A stretch of DNA of 64,000 nt from Streptomyces sp. NBC_00289 (GCF_041435115.1 NZ_CP108046.1:2170001-2234000), one strand, 5' to 3'. Positions 41,407 through 49,675 are shown, counted from the first letter of the stretch. Made by a program: numbers and translations. Notes: generated by a model not told the origin, from the sequence alone.

Positions 41407-42558
41407 TCAGTAGGTCCGCAGCCCCATGCTGCGCGCGATGCCGTTGCGCTGGATCTGGCTGGTCCCGCCGGAGATCGTGGCCACGATCGACTCCCGGTAG
41501 CGGAAGCTCATCACGCTCTCCGTGGAGAAGCCGTGGCCCGCGCAGACCTGCATCCCGAGCCGGGCGGCGGCCACGTAGGTCTCCGAACCCTTCAGCTTGG
41601 CCATCGAGCCCTCGCGGGTGCACGGCTTGCCCTGGGCGAGCAGCCAGGCGGCCCGGTAGGCGAGCAGCCGGGCGGAGTCGATCTCGGTCTGCAGGTCGGC
41701 CATGGCGTGGGCCAGCGCCTGGAAGTTGCCGATCGGACGGCCGAAGGCGTGCCGGGTACGGGAGTACTCCAGCATCTCGTCCAGGGTGGCCTGGGCGGCG
41801 CCGAGGTAACCGCCGGTGATGATCACCTTCTCCAGTTCGATGTTGGAGAGCATGACCTTCCAGCCCTCGTCGCGCGGTCCGACCAGGTTCTCCCTGGGCA
41901 CCAGGGCGTCGTTGAAGAAGACCTCGTTGGTCCCCAGGATGTGCCGGGCCAGGGTGGGCGTGCGGCGCACCTCGACGCCCTTCGTCGAGGGGTCGACGAG
42001 CAGCAGGCTGATGCCGCCGTGCTTGGGTTCGCGCGGGCCCGTGCGCACATAGGTGGCGATGGTCGTGTCGGGCAGCCCGCCGCCGGTGCACCACGCCTTC
42101 TGGCCGCGGACCACGAAGTGGTCGCCGTGTTCCTCGGCGCTGGTGCGCAGCGCGGCGGCGTCGGACCCGCTGTCCGGTTCGCTGAGTCCGACGGCGAGCC
42201 GGTGGCGTCCCGTCATGACCTGCTCGCGGATGAAGGCGCGCTGGGCCTCGTTGCCCCACCGGAACACCGTGATGCCGGGGATGAGCACCCCGATGTAGCA
42301 CATCGCGACGTCGAAACTGGCCCGTCCCAGCTCTTCGGCGATCAGGATGAGTTCGATCGGCCCGCCGCCGTCCCCACCCTCGTCCTCACTGAAGGGGAGG
42401 GAGAACCATCCGAGGTCGGCCATGCCCCCGAACAGCTCGGGGGGTACGACGCCCTCCTCGTCCCACTGCTTCGCCTTCTCGGCCGGACACACGTCGGCGA
42501 CGAACTGCCGTGCCGTCGCGCGCAACATGTCCTGCTCGTCGGTCAGCCCGAAGTCCAC
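41407..42558 (-). CDS. Acyl-CoA dehydrogenase
   Basis: A 383-residue ACAD. LPFSEDEGGDGGGPIELILIAEELG is near 55 (with EDEGG in place of EEYGG), AVGLSEPDSGSDAAALRTS near 122, RGQKAWCTGGG near 150, FGRPIGNFQALAHAMADLQTEI near 265 and ISGGTSQIQRNGIARSMGL at the end. Gly replaces the MCAD Glu, but SNIELEKVIITGGY near 235 supplies Glu at the LCAD/IVD-like site. GTG at 42558 has GAGGAG 5 nt upstream; the GTG at 42564 is inside that RBS. Single-gene unit with operator-like site H upstream; it marks the right end of the catabolic cluster. Confidence 0.92.
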   Translation of the reverse strand: MDFGLTDEQDMLRATARQFVADVCPAEKAKQWDEEGVVPPELFGGMADLGWFSLPFSEDEGGDGGGPIELILIAEELGRASFDVAMCYIGVLIPGITVFRWGNEAQRAFIREQVMTGRHRLAVGLSEPDSGSDAAALRTSAEEHGDHFVVRGQKAWCTGGGLPDTTIATYVRTGPREPKHGGISLLLVDPSTKGVEVRRTPTLARHILGTNEVFFNDALVPRENLVGPRDEGWKVMLSNIELEKVIITGGYLGAAQATLDEMLEYSRTRHAFGRPIGNFQALAHAMADLQTEIDSARLLAYRAAWLLAQGKPCTREGSMAKLKGSETYVAAARLGMQVCAGHGFSTESVMSFRYRESIVATISGGTSQIQRNGIARSMGLRTY

Positions 42559-42588
42559 GGCCACTCCTCGCCACCACTAGCTCATTCA

Positions 42589-42603
42589 TCTATCTAATTA
42601 TTC
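42589..42603 (-). promoter_or_regulatory. Cluster operator-like element, site H
   Basis: On the minus strand GAATAATTAGATAGA, matching AAYTANNTA of the motif. It lies 31 nt upstream of the ACAD start at 42558 and is the last such site in the window. Confidence 0.5.
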
Positions 42604-42718
42604 TATGTTAGCGGATAGGGGAGGAGGAAGGGCGGAGGAGGAGCGAGGAAGGGCGAAGGGCGGAGAGGGACGGCGGGCGCGCCTCAGGCGAAAGGGGTCA
42701 CGCGGAACAAGGCCACGC

Positions 42719-42748
42719 AAAAAGGGCCCCCGCAGGCTCTCGCCTGCG
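42719..42748 (-). terminator. Rho-independent terminator of tRNA-Pro
   Basis: On the minus strand CGCAGGC-N4-GCCTGCG is followed by GGGGCCC and a run of five T. It lies 17 nt downstream of the tRNA 3' end. Confidence 0.8.
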
Positions 42749-42764
42749 AAGACCCTTCGCACCG

Positions 42765-42838
<74 letters not shown>

Positions 42839-42961
42839 GTGTCCGTCTGACCTGGGGTTTCCCCTGGCCGAACGTGCAGGGAAACAATACCGCACTCGGG
42901 TTGGTGGTCGCGCACCCCTTTCGTGCGGGCCCGAGCCGCACGACCCGTGGCCCGGTCGCCA

Positions 42962-43318
42962 TCAGTCCGCCGGCAACCCCAGCTCGGGGTGGTCCTCGAT
43001 CAGCCGGGGCGGGGCCGCCTGGTGCCAGGAGTCGGCGAGGATGTCGCGCAGTTCGGCCTCGTCCTCGATGCCGGCGAGGCGGGCCCGCACCCAGGCGAAC
43101 TGCGCCTCGTGGTCGGCGATCCAGAACTTCGCCGGTTCGGCCAGGACCAGCTCGTCACGCTCCTCCTTGGGGCAGCGCACCGCGAGGGACGTCTCGTCCT
43201 CGGGGAGTGTGGCGAACATCTTCCCCGCCACCCGGAACGTGGGCATGTTCCAGGCGGTCTTCTCCGTCGTCTCCGGCAGGGACAGGGCGATACGGCGTAC
43301 GTCTTCGGCGTCCGGCAT
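42962..43318 (-). CDS. MmcQ/YjbR-family protein (DUF419)
   Basis: A 118-residue protein beginning MPDAEDVRRIALSLPETTEK, with WNMPTFRVAGKMFATLPEDE near 24 and the C-terminal WVRARLAGIEDEAELRDILADSW. The family has a CyaY-like fold with a DNA-binding-like surface, and its function is unsettled. The ATG at 43318 starts the conserved domain; a start eight codons upstream is possible. 30 nt downstream of the GNAT gene. Confidence 0.85.
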   Translation of the reverse strand: MPDAEDVRRIALSLPETTEKTAWNMPTFRVAGKMFATLPEDETSLAVRCPKEERDELVLAEPAKFWIADHEAQFAWVRARLAGIEDEAELRDILADSWHQAAPPRLIEDHPELGLPAD

Positions 43319-43348
43319 GACAGGCACCGTAGCCGCTCGCACTGACAG

Positions 43349-43921
43349 TCACCTGGCCAGAGGGCGCCCGGCGGCACCGGCGGCCTCGTCCACGGCTGCC
43401 GGCAACGCCTTCACGTGCTTGTAGTAGAGCGTCGTCGGCCGCAGGAGCCCGCCCGGTTCCGCCGCGTAGTCCGGGATCACTCCGGCCCGGGTCCAACCGG
43501 CCGAGCGGTACAGCGACTCGGCGGGGCTGTCGGTCTCGGTGTCCAGGTGGAGCAGGGTGACACCCGTCGCGGCGGCCGCGGACTCGGCCGTTTCCAGGAG
43601 CGTGCGGCCGAGGCCGTGGCCGCGGGCGTCCCGGTGCACCATCAGCTTGACCAGTTCGGCACGGTGCCGGCTGTTGGGTTTGTCGGGAAAGGCCAGACTC
43701 ACGGTGCCGAGCACCCTGGCCCCGTCGCGCGCCGCCCACACGGCGAGCCGGCCCGTGGCCACCGGCTCGGCACGCCCCCGCCACCACGTGGCGGCCGCCG
43801 CGTGGTCGAGCGGCGCGAGGAAACCGACGGAGGCGCCGCCGTCCACGGCGTCGATCAGCAGAGTGGCCAACTCGTCGATGCATTGGGCGAGTTGATCCCC
43901 ATCCAGTCGGGTCACGGTCAC
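43349..43921 (-). CDS. GNAT-family N-acetyltransferase
   Basis: A 190-residue single-domain acetyltransferase using acetyl-CoA. The core motif A is VHRDARGHGLGRTLLETAESAAAATG near 95-120, with ELVKLMVHRDARGHG giving the beta4-alpha3 pyrophosphate loop, and motif B is ESLYRSAGWTRAGVIPDYA near 135. Substrate unknown. GTG start overlaps the stop of the XRE-cupin gene by 4 nt, so the regulator and acetyltransferase form one unit, suggesting a detoxification or resistance enzyme under its own regulator. Confidence 0.88.
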   Translation of the reverse strand: MTVTRLDGDQLAQCIDELATLLIDAVDGGASVGFLAPLDHAAAATWWRGRAEPVATGRLAVWAARDGARVLGTVSLAFPDKPNSRHRAELVKLMVHRDARGHGLGRTLLETAESAAAATGVTLLHLDTETDSPAESLYRSAGWTRAGVIPDYAAEPGGLLRPTTLYYKHVKALPAAVDEAAGAAGRPLAR

Positions 43922-44571
43922 GGCAGCACCACCGCCAGCAGATAGCGCACCCCGGCGGCGTCGGCGCAGCGGAACCGGGTCGGCCCCCAGACGCGAAGCC
44001 GCAGACAGTCCCCCGCGTCGAGACGGTGCCCGGCTTCTCCCGCCGTCACCTCGAGCGCCCCCTCCAGCACCCAGATGTGCTGCTCGAGACCGGGCACGGG
44101 CGGCCGGTCGTAGGCGATGTCGGCGCCCGCGGAGAGCCGCCCCTCGACGAGCTCACCCCGCAGCCCCTCATGCGGCGGGGACACGGATCGCCGTACGAAC
44201 CCGGAGGCCCTGTCCTCCCACACCGGCTGCTCGGCGGCCCGCAGCAGCGGCGCCGGGGCCGTCTCGACCTCGCTGAGCAGCTGGGACATGGTCCGGCCGT
44301 ACACACCGCACAGGCGGTTCAGCAGGGAGGCGGTGGGGCTGATCTCCGCCCGCTCCGCCCGCGACAGGGTGGACCTGCTCACCCCGCTGCGCTCGGCCAA
44401 CTCGCCGAGGGACCAGCCGCGTTCGGCCCTCAGCTCGGCAAGCCGGGCGCCGAGCCGGGTGTCGAGTCGGGCGTCCAGCCGCACGGCGTCGACGGAACGC
44501 GGCACCGGCACGGGATCCGGCAGGGGCGCCGAGTTCGCCTCGGGCGGGTCGGGTGTCGCCTCGCGTCTCAT
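43918..44571 (-). CDS. XRE-family regulator with C-terminal cupin domain
   Basis: A 217-residue regulator. After a Pro-rich N-terminus, the helix-turn-helix lies at about 40-95 (LGARLAELRAERGWSLGELAERSGVSRSTLSRAE) and a cupin sensor at about 140-215 (HIWVLEGALEVTAGEAGHRLDAGDCLRL). The ATG at 44571 lies inside a perfect palindrome (44565-44599), so it probably represses itself and is translated from a very short leader. The GNAT gene is coupled downstream. Confidence 0.9.
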   Translation of the reverse strand: MRREATPDPPEANSAPLPDPVPVPRSVDAVRLDARLDTRLGARLAELRAERGWSLGELAERSGVSRSTLSRAERAEISPTASLLNRLCGVYGRTMSQLLSEVETAPAPLLRAAEQPVWEDRASGFVRRSVSPPHEGLRGELVEGRLSAGADIAYDRPPVPGLEQHIWVLEGALEVTAGEAGHRLDAGDCLRLRVWGPTRFRCADAAGVRYLLAVVLP

Positions 44572-44599
44572 ATCCGGGATGCTATCCCGGATATGAGAC
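44565..44599. promoter_or_regulatory. Perfect palindromic operator over the XRE-cupin start
   Basis: Two 16-bp arms (GTCTCATATCCGGGAT and its exact complement) with a 3-nt spacer GCT. One arm contains the start codon of the XRE-cupin gene. The right arm ends 8 nt from the stop of the lysR gene at 44607, so no room remains for a long leader. Confidence 0.75.
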
Positions 44600-44606
44600 G
44601 GACAGG

Positions 44607-45509
44607 TTACGGGCCGGCCGCTTCGGCCAGGGCGTCCAGCACCGGACGGATCAAGGGGTGGTCCTCGGCGCCGCGCCGCACCGCCGCGAACACCCGTCGG
44701 GTCGGCGCCACCGCGTCGACCGGCCGGACGACCACACCCGTGAGGTCCATGCCACGCAGCGCGGAGCGGGGTACGAGGGCGACGCCCGCGTCGGCGGACG
44801 CCAGCGCGACGACCGCGCGGAAGTCGTCCGAGGAGTGCTCCAGACGAGGCTGGAATCCCGCGTTCTCGCAGGCCAGCACCACCACGTCATGGCACGGGTT
44901 GCCGGGGTAGGGGCCGATCCACGGGTCCTTCGCCAGCTCGGCGAGCGGGACCTCGTCGGTGTCGGCGAGACGGTGGGTGACCGGCACGACCGCGTCGAAG
45001 GGCTCGGCGTACAGCGGCACGTGCGTCAGCCGGGGGTCGTCGGCCGGCGGGGCCCCGCGGTACTCGACGGCGACCGCGACGTCCACCAGCCGGTCCAGCA
45101 CCATCGGCAGACTCGCGTCGCCCTCGGCGTCCTGGACACGGAGGCGGATACCGGGCGCCGAGACGGTCAGACGGGCCAGCGCCGGGGCGACGACCAGGGC
45201 GATGCCGGTCGCGAAGGCGGCGACCGTGACCGTGCCGGCCGCGCCCGAGCTGTACGCGGCCAGTTCCGCCTCCGCCCGCTCCAGCTGGGCCAGGACCGCG
45301 TTGGTGTGGCCGAGCAGGATCTCGCCGGCCGGGGTCAGCCGTACACCCTTGGCGCCGCGCTCGACCAGCCGGTGGCCGGTCTCCTGCTCCAGGGCGGTGA
45401 GCTGCTGGGAGACGGCGGACGGGGTGAGATACAGCGCGGCGGCAGCCGCCGTCACCGTGCGGTGGTCGGCCACCGCACGGAGGATGTGGAGCCGCCGCGC
45501 CTCGATCAT
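44607..45509 (-). CDS. LysR-family transcriptional regulator
   Basis: LTTR of 300 residues. The N-terminal HTH is RRLHILRAVADHRTVTAAAAALYLTPSAVSQQLTALEQE (about 5-45) and the effector domain starts near 90 with GTVTVAAFATGIALVVAPALARL. It lies 36 nt after kbl on the same strand, so it is probably part of the tdh-kbl transcription unit or regulates it. The effector is unknown; amino acids are common for this subgroup. Confidence 0.92.
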   Translation of the reverse strand: MIEARRLHILRAVADHRTVTAAAAALYLTPSAVSQQLTALEQETGHRLVERGAKGVRLTPAGEILLGHTNAVLAQLERAEAELAAYSSGAAGTVTVAAFATGIALVVAPALARLTVSAPGIRLRVQDAEGDASLPMVLDRLVDVAVAVEYRGAPPADDPRLTHVPLYAEPFDAVVPVTHRLADTDEVPLAELAKDPWIGPYPGNPCHDVVVLACENAGFQPRLEHSSDDFRAVVALASADAGVALVPRSALRGMDLTGVVVRPVDAVAPTRRVFAAVRRGAEDHPLIRPVLDALAEAAGP

Positions 45510-45545
45510 GGGACCGATTCTCTCAAATGGCGGGAATCCGCCTGC

Positions 45546-46748
45546 TCAGGCCTCCAGCTCGGCCCGCGCCGCCACGAACGCGTCGACCGCGCGGTTCACG
45601 TCCGCCGTCGAGTGCGCTGCGGACAGCTGCACCCGGATACGCGCCTTGCCCTGCGGCACGACCGGATACGAGAAGCCGATGACGTACACGCCGCGCTCCA
45701 GCAGGAGCTCCGCCAGGCGCCCCGCGCGCGCCGCGTCCCCGATCATCACCGGCGCGATGGCGTGGTCGCCGGGCAGCACGTCGAAGCCCTCCTCGGTCAT
45801 CCGGCGGCGGAACAGGGCGGTGTTCTCGGCCAGTTGGACGCGCAGGTCGTCCGCCGCCTCCAGCAGGTCCAGCACCTTCAGCGAGGCCGCCGCGATCACG
45901 GGGGCGAGGGTGTTGGAGAAGAGGTAGGGGCGGGAGCGCTGGCGCAGCAGGGCGACGATCTCCGCGCGGGCCGCCACGTAGCCGCCGGACGCGCCGCCCA
46001 GTGCCTTGCCCAGCGTGCCGGTGATGATGTCGACGCGGTCCATCACCCCGTGCAGCTCGGGCGTGCCGCGGCCGCCGGGGCCGACGAAGCCGACGGCGTG
46101 CGAGTCGTCGACCATGACCATGGCGTCGTGGCGGTCGGCGAGGTCGCAGATCTCGCGCAGCGGCGCCACGTAGCCGTCCATGGAGAAGACGCCGTCGGTG
46201 ACCACCAGCTTCCGGCGGGCGCCGGCCTCGGTGGCCTCCTTCAACTGCCTTTCCAGATCGGCGAGATCACGGTTGGCGTAGCGGAAGCGGCGGGCCTTGG
46301 ACAGGCGGATGCCGTCGATGATCGAGGCGTGGTTGAGGGCGTCGGAGATCACCGCGTCCTCGGGGCCGAGCAGCGTCTCGAACACGCCGCCGTTGGCGTC
46401 GAAGCAGGAGGAGTAGAGGATCGTGTCCTCCTGGCCGAGGAAGGCCGAGAGGCGGGCCTCCAGCTCCTTGTGCACCTCCTGCGTACCGCAGATGAAGCGC
46501 ACCGAGGCCATGCCGTAACCCCAGCGGTCCAGCGCCTCGTGGGCGGCGGCGACGACCTCGGGGTGGTCGGCGAGACCCAGGTAGTTGTTCGCGCAGAAGT
46601 TGAGGACCTCGCCCGGACGGCCGCCGGCCGTGACGGCGACGGTCGCGGACTGCGGGGTGCCGATCACGCGCTCGGGCTTGTGCAGCCCCGCGGCGCGGAT
46701 CTCGTCCAGGGTGGCGCGCAGGTCGTCGCGCACGGAGTCGAACATCAT
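45546..46748 (-). CDS. kbl: Glycine C-acetyltransferase (2-amino-3-ketobutyrate CoA ligase)
   Basis: A 400-residue PLP enzyme of the alpha-oxoamine synthase family. With Tdh it degrades threonine: 2-amino-3-ketobutyrate plus CoA gives glycine and acetyl-Co[25 protein letters not shown] is near 50, [23 protein letters not shown] near 115, [21 protein letters not shown] near 212 and the PLP lysine in [16 protein letters not shown] near 243. RBS AAGGAACCG precedes the double ATG. It starts 15 nt after tdh, a standard operon order. Confidence 0.97.
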   Translation of the reverse strand: MMFDSVRDDLRATLDEIRAAGLHKPERVIGTPQSATVAVTAGGRPGEVLNFCANNYLGLADHPEVVAAAHEALDRWGYGMASVRFICGTQEVHKELEARLSAFLGQEDTILYSSCFDANGGVFETLLGPEDAVISDALNHASIIDGIRLSKARRFRYANRDLADLERQLKEATEAGARRKLVVTDGVFSMDGYVAPLREICDLADRHDAMVMVDDSHAVGFVGPGGRGTPELHGVMDRVDIITGTLGKALGGASGGYVAARAEIVALLRQRSRPYLFSNTLAPVIAAASLKVLDLLEAADDLRVQLAENTALFRRRMTEEGFDVLPGDHAIAPVMIGDAARAGRLAELLLERGVYVIGFSYPVVPQGKARIRVQLSAAHSTADVNRAVDAFVAARAELEA

Positions 46749-46763
46749 CGGTTCCTTACGTCC

Positions 46764-47792
46764 TCAGAGGGTCCAGTCGAGGATGACCTTGCCGCCGCGG
46801 CCGCTCGCCGCGTCGGCGAACGCCGCCTCGAAGTCGCGGTGGCCGTACCGGCCGGTGATCACGGGGGCGAGGTCGAGTCCGCCTTCGAGCAGGACCGACA
46901 TCGCGTACCAGGTCTCGAACATCTCACGGCCGTAGATGCCCTTGATCGTGATCATGGAGGTGACGATCCGGGCCCAGTCGACCGGGAACTGCTCGGCGGG
47001 CAGGCCGAGCATCGCGATCCGGCCGCCGTGCGTCATGTTGGCGATCATGTCGCGCATGGCCTCGGGGCGGCCGGACATCTCCAGGCCGATGTCGAAGCCC
47101 TCGCGCAGGCCCAGTTCGCGCTGACCGTCGGCGATCGTCGACTGCGAGACGTTCAGCGCGAGGCTCACCCCGATCTTGCGGGCCAGCTCGAGCCGTTCCT
47201 CGCTCACATCGGTGATCACGACGTTGCGCGCGCCGGCGTGCCGGGCGACGGCGGCGGCCATCAGGCCGATCGGTCCCGCACCGGTGATCAGGACGTCCTC
47301 ACCGACCAGCGGGAACGACAGGGCGGTGTGCACCGCGTTGCCGAACGGGTCGAAGATCGCGGCGACGTCGAGGTCCACCGGCGCCCGGTGCACCCACACG
47401 TTGGACGCGGGCAGCGCCACGTACTCGGCGAAGGCGCCGTCCCGGCCGACGCCCAGTCCGACCGTGGCCCGGCACAGGTGCCGGCGTCCGGCGAGGCAGT
47501 TACGGCACTTGCCGCACACCAGGTGGCCCTCACCGCTCACCGTGTCGCCCACGCCGATCTCGGTGACGTCCCGGCCGGTCTCCACCACCTCGCCGACGAA
47601 CTCGTGCCCGAGCACGAGGGGAGTGCGGATCGTCTGCCGCGCCCAGCCGTCCCAGGCCCGGATGTGCAGGTCGGTGCCGCAGATGCCGGTCCGCAGGACC
47701 TTGATCAGTACGTCGCCGGGTCCGACGGCGGGTTCCGGAACGTCCGCGAGCCACAGCCCGGGTTCCGCCTTCTCCTTGACCAGCGCCTTCAC
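46764..47792 (-). CDS. tdh: L-threonine 3-dehydrogenase
   Basis: Zinc-containing MDR dehydrogenase of 342 residues, oxidising L-threonine to 2-amino-3-ketobutyrate with NAD. Catalytic zinc ligands are in [18 protein letters not shown] and [13 protein letters not shown], the structural zinc cysteines in [15 protein letters not shown] near 93, and the NAD fold is [22 protein letters not shown] near 165. The DGWA and GHEF segments are diagnostic for Tdh. GTG start with AGGAG upstream. It leads the tdh-kbl-lysR unit. Confidence 0.97.
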   Translation of the reverse strand: MKALVKEKAEPGLWLADVPEPAVGPGDVLIKVLRTGICGTDLHIRAWDGWARQTIRTPLVLGHEFVGEVVETGRDVTEIGVGDTVSGEGHLVCGKCRNCLAGRRHLCRATVGLGVGRDGAFAEYVALPASNVWVHRAPVDLDVAAIFDPFGNAVHTALSFPLVGEDVLITGAGPIGLMAAAVARHAGARNVVITDVSEERLELARKIGVSLALNVSQSTIADGQRELGLREGFDIGLEMSGRPEAMRDMIANMTHGGRIAMLGLPAEQFPVDWARIVTSMITIKGIYGREMFETWYAMSVLLEGGLDLAPVITGRYGHRDFEAAFADAASGRGGKVILDWTL

Positions 47793-47956
47793 GCTACGGC
47801 TCCTGTGGGTGAGGTCCCGGGTCCGGGCACGCCGAGGCAGCCGCTCCGGGGAGGGGGTGAGGTGGAATCACCTGGCAATCTGCCGCACCGGTGCCGCCCG
47901 GTCCATCGAGACTTTCTTAAGCGGCGCCACAGCTGCGCTTCACACCCACCCCACCC

Positions 47957-48009
47957 CGTACGGCACCCGGCGACCCGGCACGGCATGCCGGGTCGCCGGG
48001 TGCCGTACG
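47957..48009. terminator. Strong terminator-like hairpin
   Basis: Perfect 24-bp stem with a 5-nt loop (47981-47985), 19 nt beyond the stop of the SnoaL-like gene (minus strand). The rest of the 236-nt gap to tdh (47793-48028) holds no gene. Confidence 0.75.
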
Positions 48010-48028
48010 CGCACGAGGTGAGGGTCCG

Positions 48029-48433
48029 TCAGTCGAGGCGGGAGACCTGGTGGTGGCCGATGTACCAGCCGTCGTCCGTCCGCTGGACCAGCACGGAGAG
48101 CTTGACCCCCAGCGTGGGCCGGTCGGTGAAGGAGAAGTCGACGTCCAGGTAGCCGAGCACCAGGCCGTCCGCGGGCCGTCGGGTCTCCAGGACGCGGTAC
48201 TCCGCCCGCAGACCGAGGGGCTGGGAGTCGTAGTAGTCGGCGACGCCCTGCCGTCCCACGCTGTACGGGTGCAGCCCCTGGAAGATCGCGTCCTCGGTGA
48301 AGGCGGCCGCCACCCGCTGCGGGTCGTGCGCGTCGACACCCGCCTTCCACCGGTCGAGGACACCGCGCAGGATCACTTCTCCGTCGTCCGCCGTGCTGTC
48401 GGTGGCGTGTGACGTCTTCTTGCTGTCGTCCAT
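48029..48433 (-). CDS. SnoaL-like / SgcJ-EcaC-type NTF2-fold protein
   Basis: A 134-residue single-domain protein: VLRGVLDRWKAGVDAHDPQRVAAAFTEDAIFQGL near 24 is the typical cone-fold opening, followed by GRQGVADYYDSQP near 60 and WYIGHHQVSRL at the end. Enzymatic or binding role unknown. It follows the SDR gene by 21 nt and is probably cotranscribed, so both would be under the TetR-type operator at 49211. Confidence 0.82.
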   Translation of the reverse strand: MDDSKKTSHATDSTADDGEVILRGVLDRWKAGVDAHDPQRVAAAFTEDAIFQGLHPYSVGRQGVADYYDSQPLGLRAEYRVLETRRPADGLVLGYLDVDFSFTDRPTLGVKLSVLVQRTDDGWYIGHHQVSRLD

Positions 48434-48454
48434 CGCGGGCGCTCCTTCGGGGGA

Positions 48455-49168
48455 TCAGTGGCCGGCGCTCATGCCGCCGTCGACGTGCAGGATCTCGCCG
48501 GTGACGAACGGGGCCGTCTCCAGGTAGAGCACGGCATCGACGATGTCGCTCACCTCACCCATCCGGCCCACCGGGTGCAGGGCGGCGAGGGCCTGATGGG
48601 TCTCCTCCGCGTGCATGGGGGTCTTGATGGTGCCGGGCGACACGGCGTTGGCGCGGATACCCCGGGTGGCGTACTCGATGGCGAGGGACTTGGTGGCGGA
48701 CTGCAGACCGCCCTTGGTCAGCGAGGCCAGGACGGAGGGGACGTCGGCGTCCGCGTTGTCGACCAGGCTGGTGGTGATGTTGACGATGTGGCCGCCGCCC
48801 TGGGCGAGCATGTGCGGGACCGTCAGCTGGGTGAGGTGGAAGAACCCGGCCAGGTTCACACCGGTCACCGCGGCGTAGTCGTCGGCCGTGTAGTCGGTGA
48901 ACGGCTTGGCGACGAAGATGCCCGCGTTGTTGACCAGGGTGTCGATACGGCCGAACCGCTCGAGTCCGGCGGCGATCACCCGCTCGGCGGTGGCCGGGTC
49001 GGCGATGTCGCCCCGGACGGTCACCAGGTCCACGTCGTCGGAGGGGGCGATCGTGCGCGAGGTGGCCACGACGGCGTGACCGAGCTTGCGGTAGGCGTCG
49101 ACGAGAGCGGCACCGATGCCCTGCGAGGCTCCGGTGACGAGGGCGACCTTCTGGTTCTGAGAGCTCAT
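48455..49168 (-). CDS. Short-chain dehydrogenase/reductase
   Basis: Classical SDR of 237 residues: KVALVTGASQGIGAALVDAY, VNNAGIFVAKPFTDY near 86, a catalytic region ITTSLVDNADADVPSVLASLTKGG near 135 where the usual Tyr-x3-Lys reads Leu-Ala-Ser-Leu-Thr-Lys (Tyr not seen), and FVTGEILHVDGGMSAGH at the end. The missing Tyr makes the reductase activity uncertain, though this subgroup is frequent next to TetR genes. The ATG at 49168 follows GGAGAAGGTCGTC. 43 nt upstream is a palindrome shared with the TetR gene at 52090. Confidence 0.88.
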   Translation of the reverse strand: MSSQNQKVALVTGASQGIGAALVDAYRKLGHAVVATSRTIAPSDDVDLVTVRGDIADPATAERVIAAGLERFGRIDTLVNNAGIFVAKPFTDYTADDYAAVTGVNLAGFFHLTQLTVPHMLAQGGGHIVNITTSLVDNADADVPSVLASLTKGGLQSATKSLAIEYATRGIRANAVSPGTIKTPMHAEETHQALAALHPVGRMGEVSDIVDAVLYLETAPFVTGEILHVDGGMSAGH

Positions 49169-49210
49169 GACGACCTTCTCCAAGAGGGGAGTCCGACTCC
49201 GACCGATCAC

Positions 49211-49228
49211 TAGCCGACCGGTCGACTA
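49211..49228. promoter_or_regulatory. Putative TetR operator upstream of SDR gene
   Basis: TAG-N-CGACCGGTCG-N-CTA, a near-perfect 18-bp palindrome. Its half ATAGNCGACCGGTC recurs 34 nt upstream of the TetR gene (52728-52745). Confidence 0.65.
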
Positions 49229-49348
49229 TTTGGAAGCTAGGTCGCCCGCAGAACGAAGTCAAAGGCCGACGGGACTCCGCCCGGGACCTGGTTCCTCCCA
49301 GTTGGTAGGCAGGGGCTCGCAGCGCAGCTCAGAGCGCCGACGCGGCGG

Positions 49349-49458
49349 TGCTCTGGGAGTCGGCGGCGGGTGCTCTGGGGGTCGGCGGCAGGTGCTCTGG
49401 GAGTCGGCGGCGGGTGCTCTGGGGGTCGGCGGCAGGTGCTCTGGGAGTCGGCGGCGGG
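49349..49458. repeat. 22-bp tandem repeat array (five copies)
   Basis: TGCTCTGGG recurs at 49349, 49371, 49393, 49415 and 49437, an exact 22-bp period. Alternate copies differ at two positions, giving a 44-bp higher-order unit. It lies in the 489-nt gene-free stretch 49169-49657. The rest of that stretch holds the SDR promoter and the looser repeats listed next. No gene is supported there. Confidence 0.85.
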
Positions 49459-49524
49459 TGGTGCAAAGGCCGGCGGCAGGCATTCAGGGAGTCGGCGAGC
49501 GTTCCGGAGTCCGGGGGCAGCACC

Positions 49525-49675
49525 CAGGCGGTCGGCGGACGTGAGGCCGGAAGCGGCCCCAGGCGGTCGGCGGACGTTCCGGACGCCGGAAGCAGCCCCA
49601 GGCAGCCTGCGGACGTTCTGGGGGCCGGAAGCGGCCCAGGCAGTCGGCGGCAGGCGTTCAGGCAGTCGGCAGGCG
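49525..49675. repeat. Degenerate 35-39-bp repeats at the 3' end of lysR
   Basis: Units starting CAGGCGGTCGGCGGACGTTC recur at 49525, 49560, 49599 and 49637 with drift. The last copies overlap the 3' end of the lysR gene (stop at 49658), so the array may have grown from the gene's own terminal sequence. Confidence 0.6.

Noticed and set aside
1827..42603. Reading the nine AT-rich elements simply as sigma -10 boxes (TATAAT-like)
   Set aside because: Several contain TATAAT-like hexamers, but the aligned orientation disagrees with gene direction at sites C, D and I, and conservation extends over the TANNTAAS half; a bound regulator explains this better. A promoter role at some sites is still possible.
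44553..48152. 1199-codon plus-strand frame opposite lysR, kbl and tdh
   Set aside because: Three recognisable genes occupy the minus strand; the frame has no family features.
49349..49458. CRISPR-like periodic array
   Set aside because: The 22-bp units are contiguous, with no unique spacers and no cas genes nearby.
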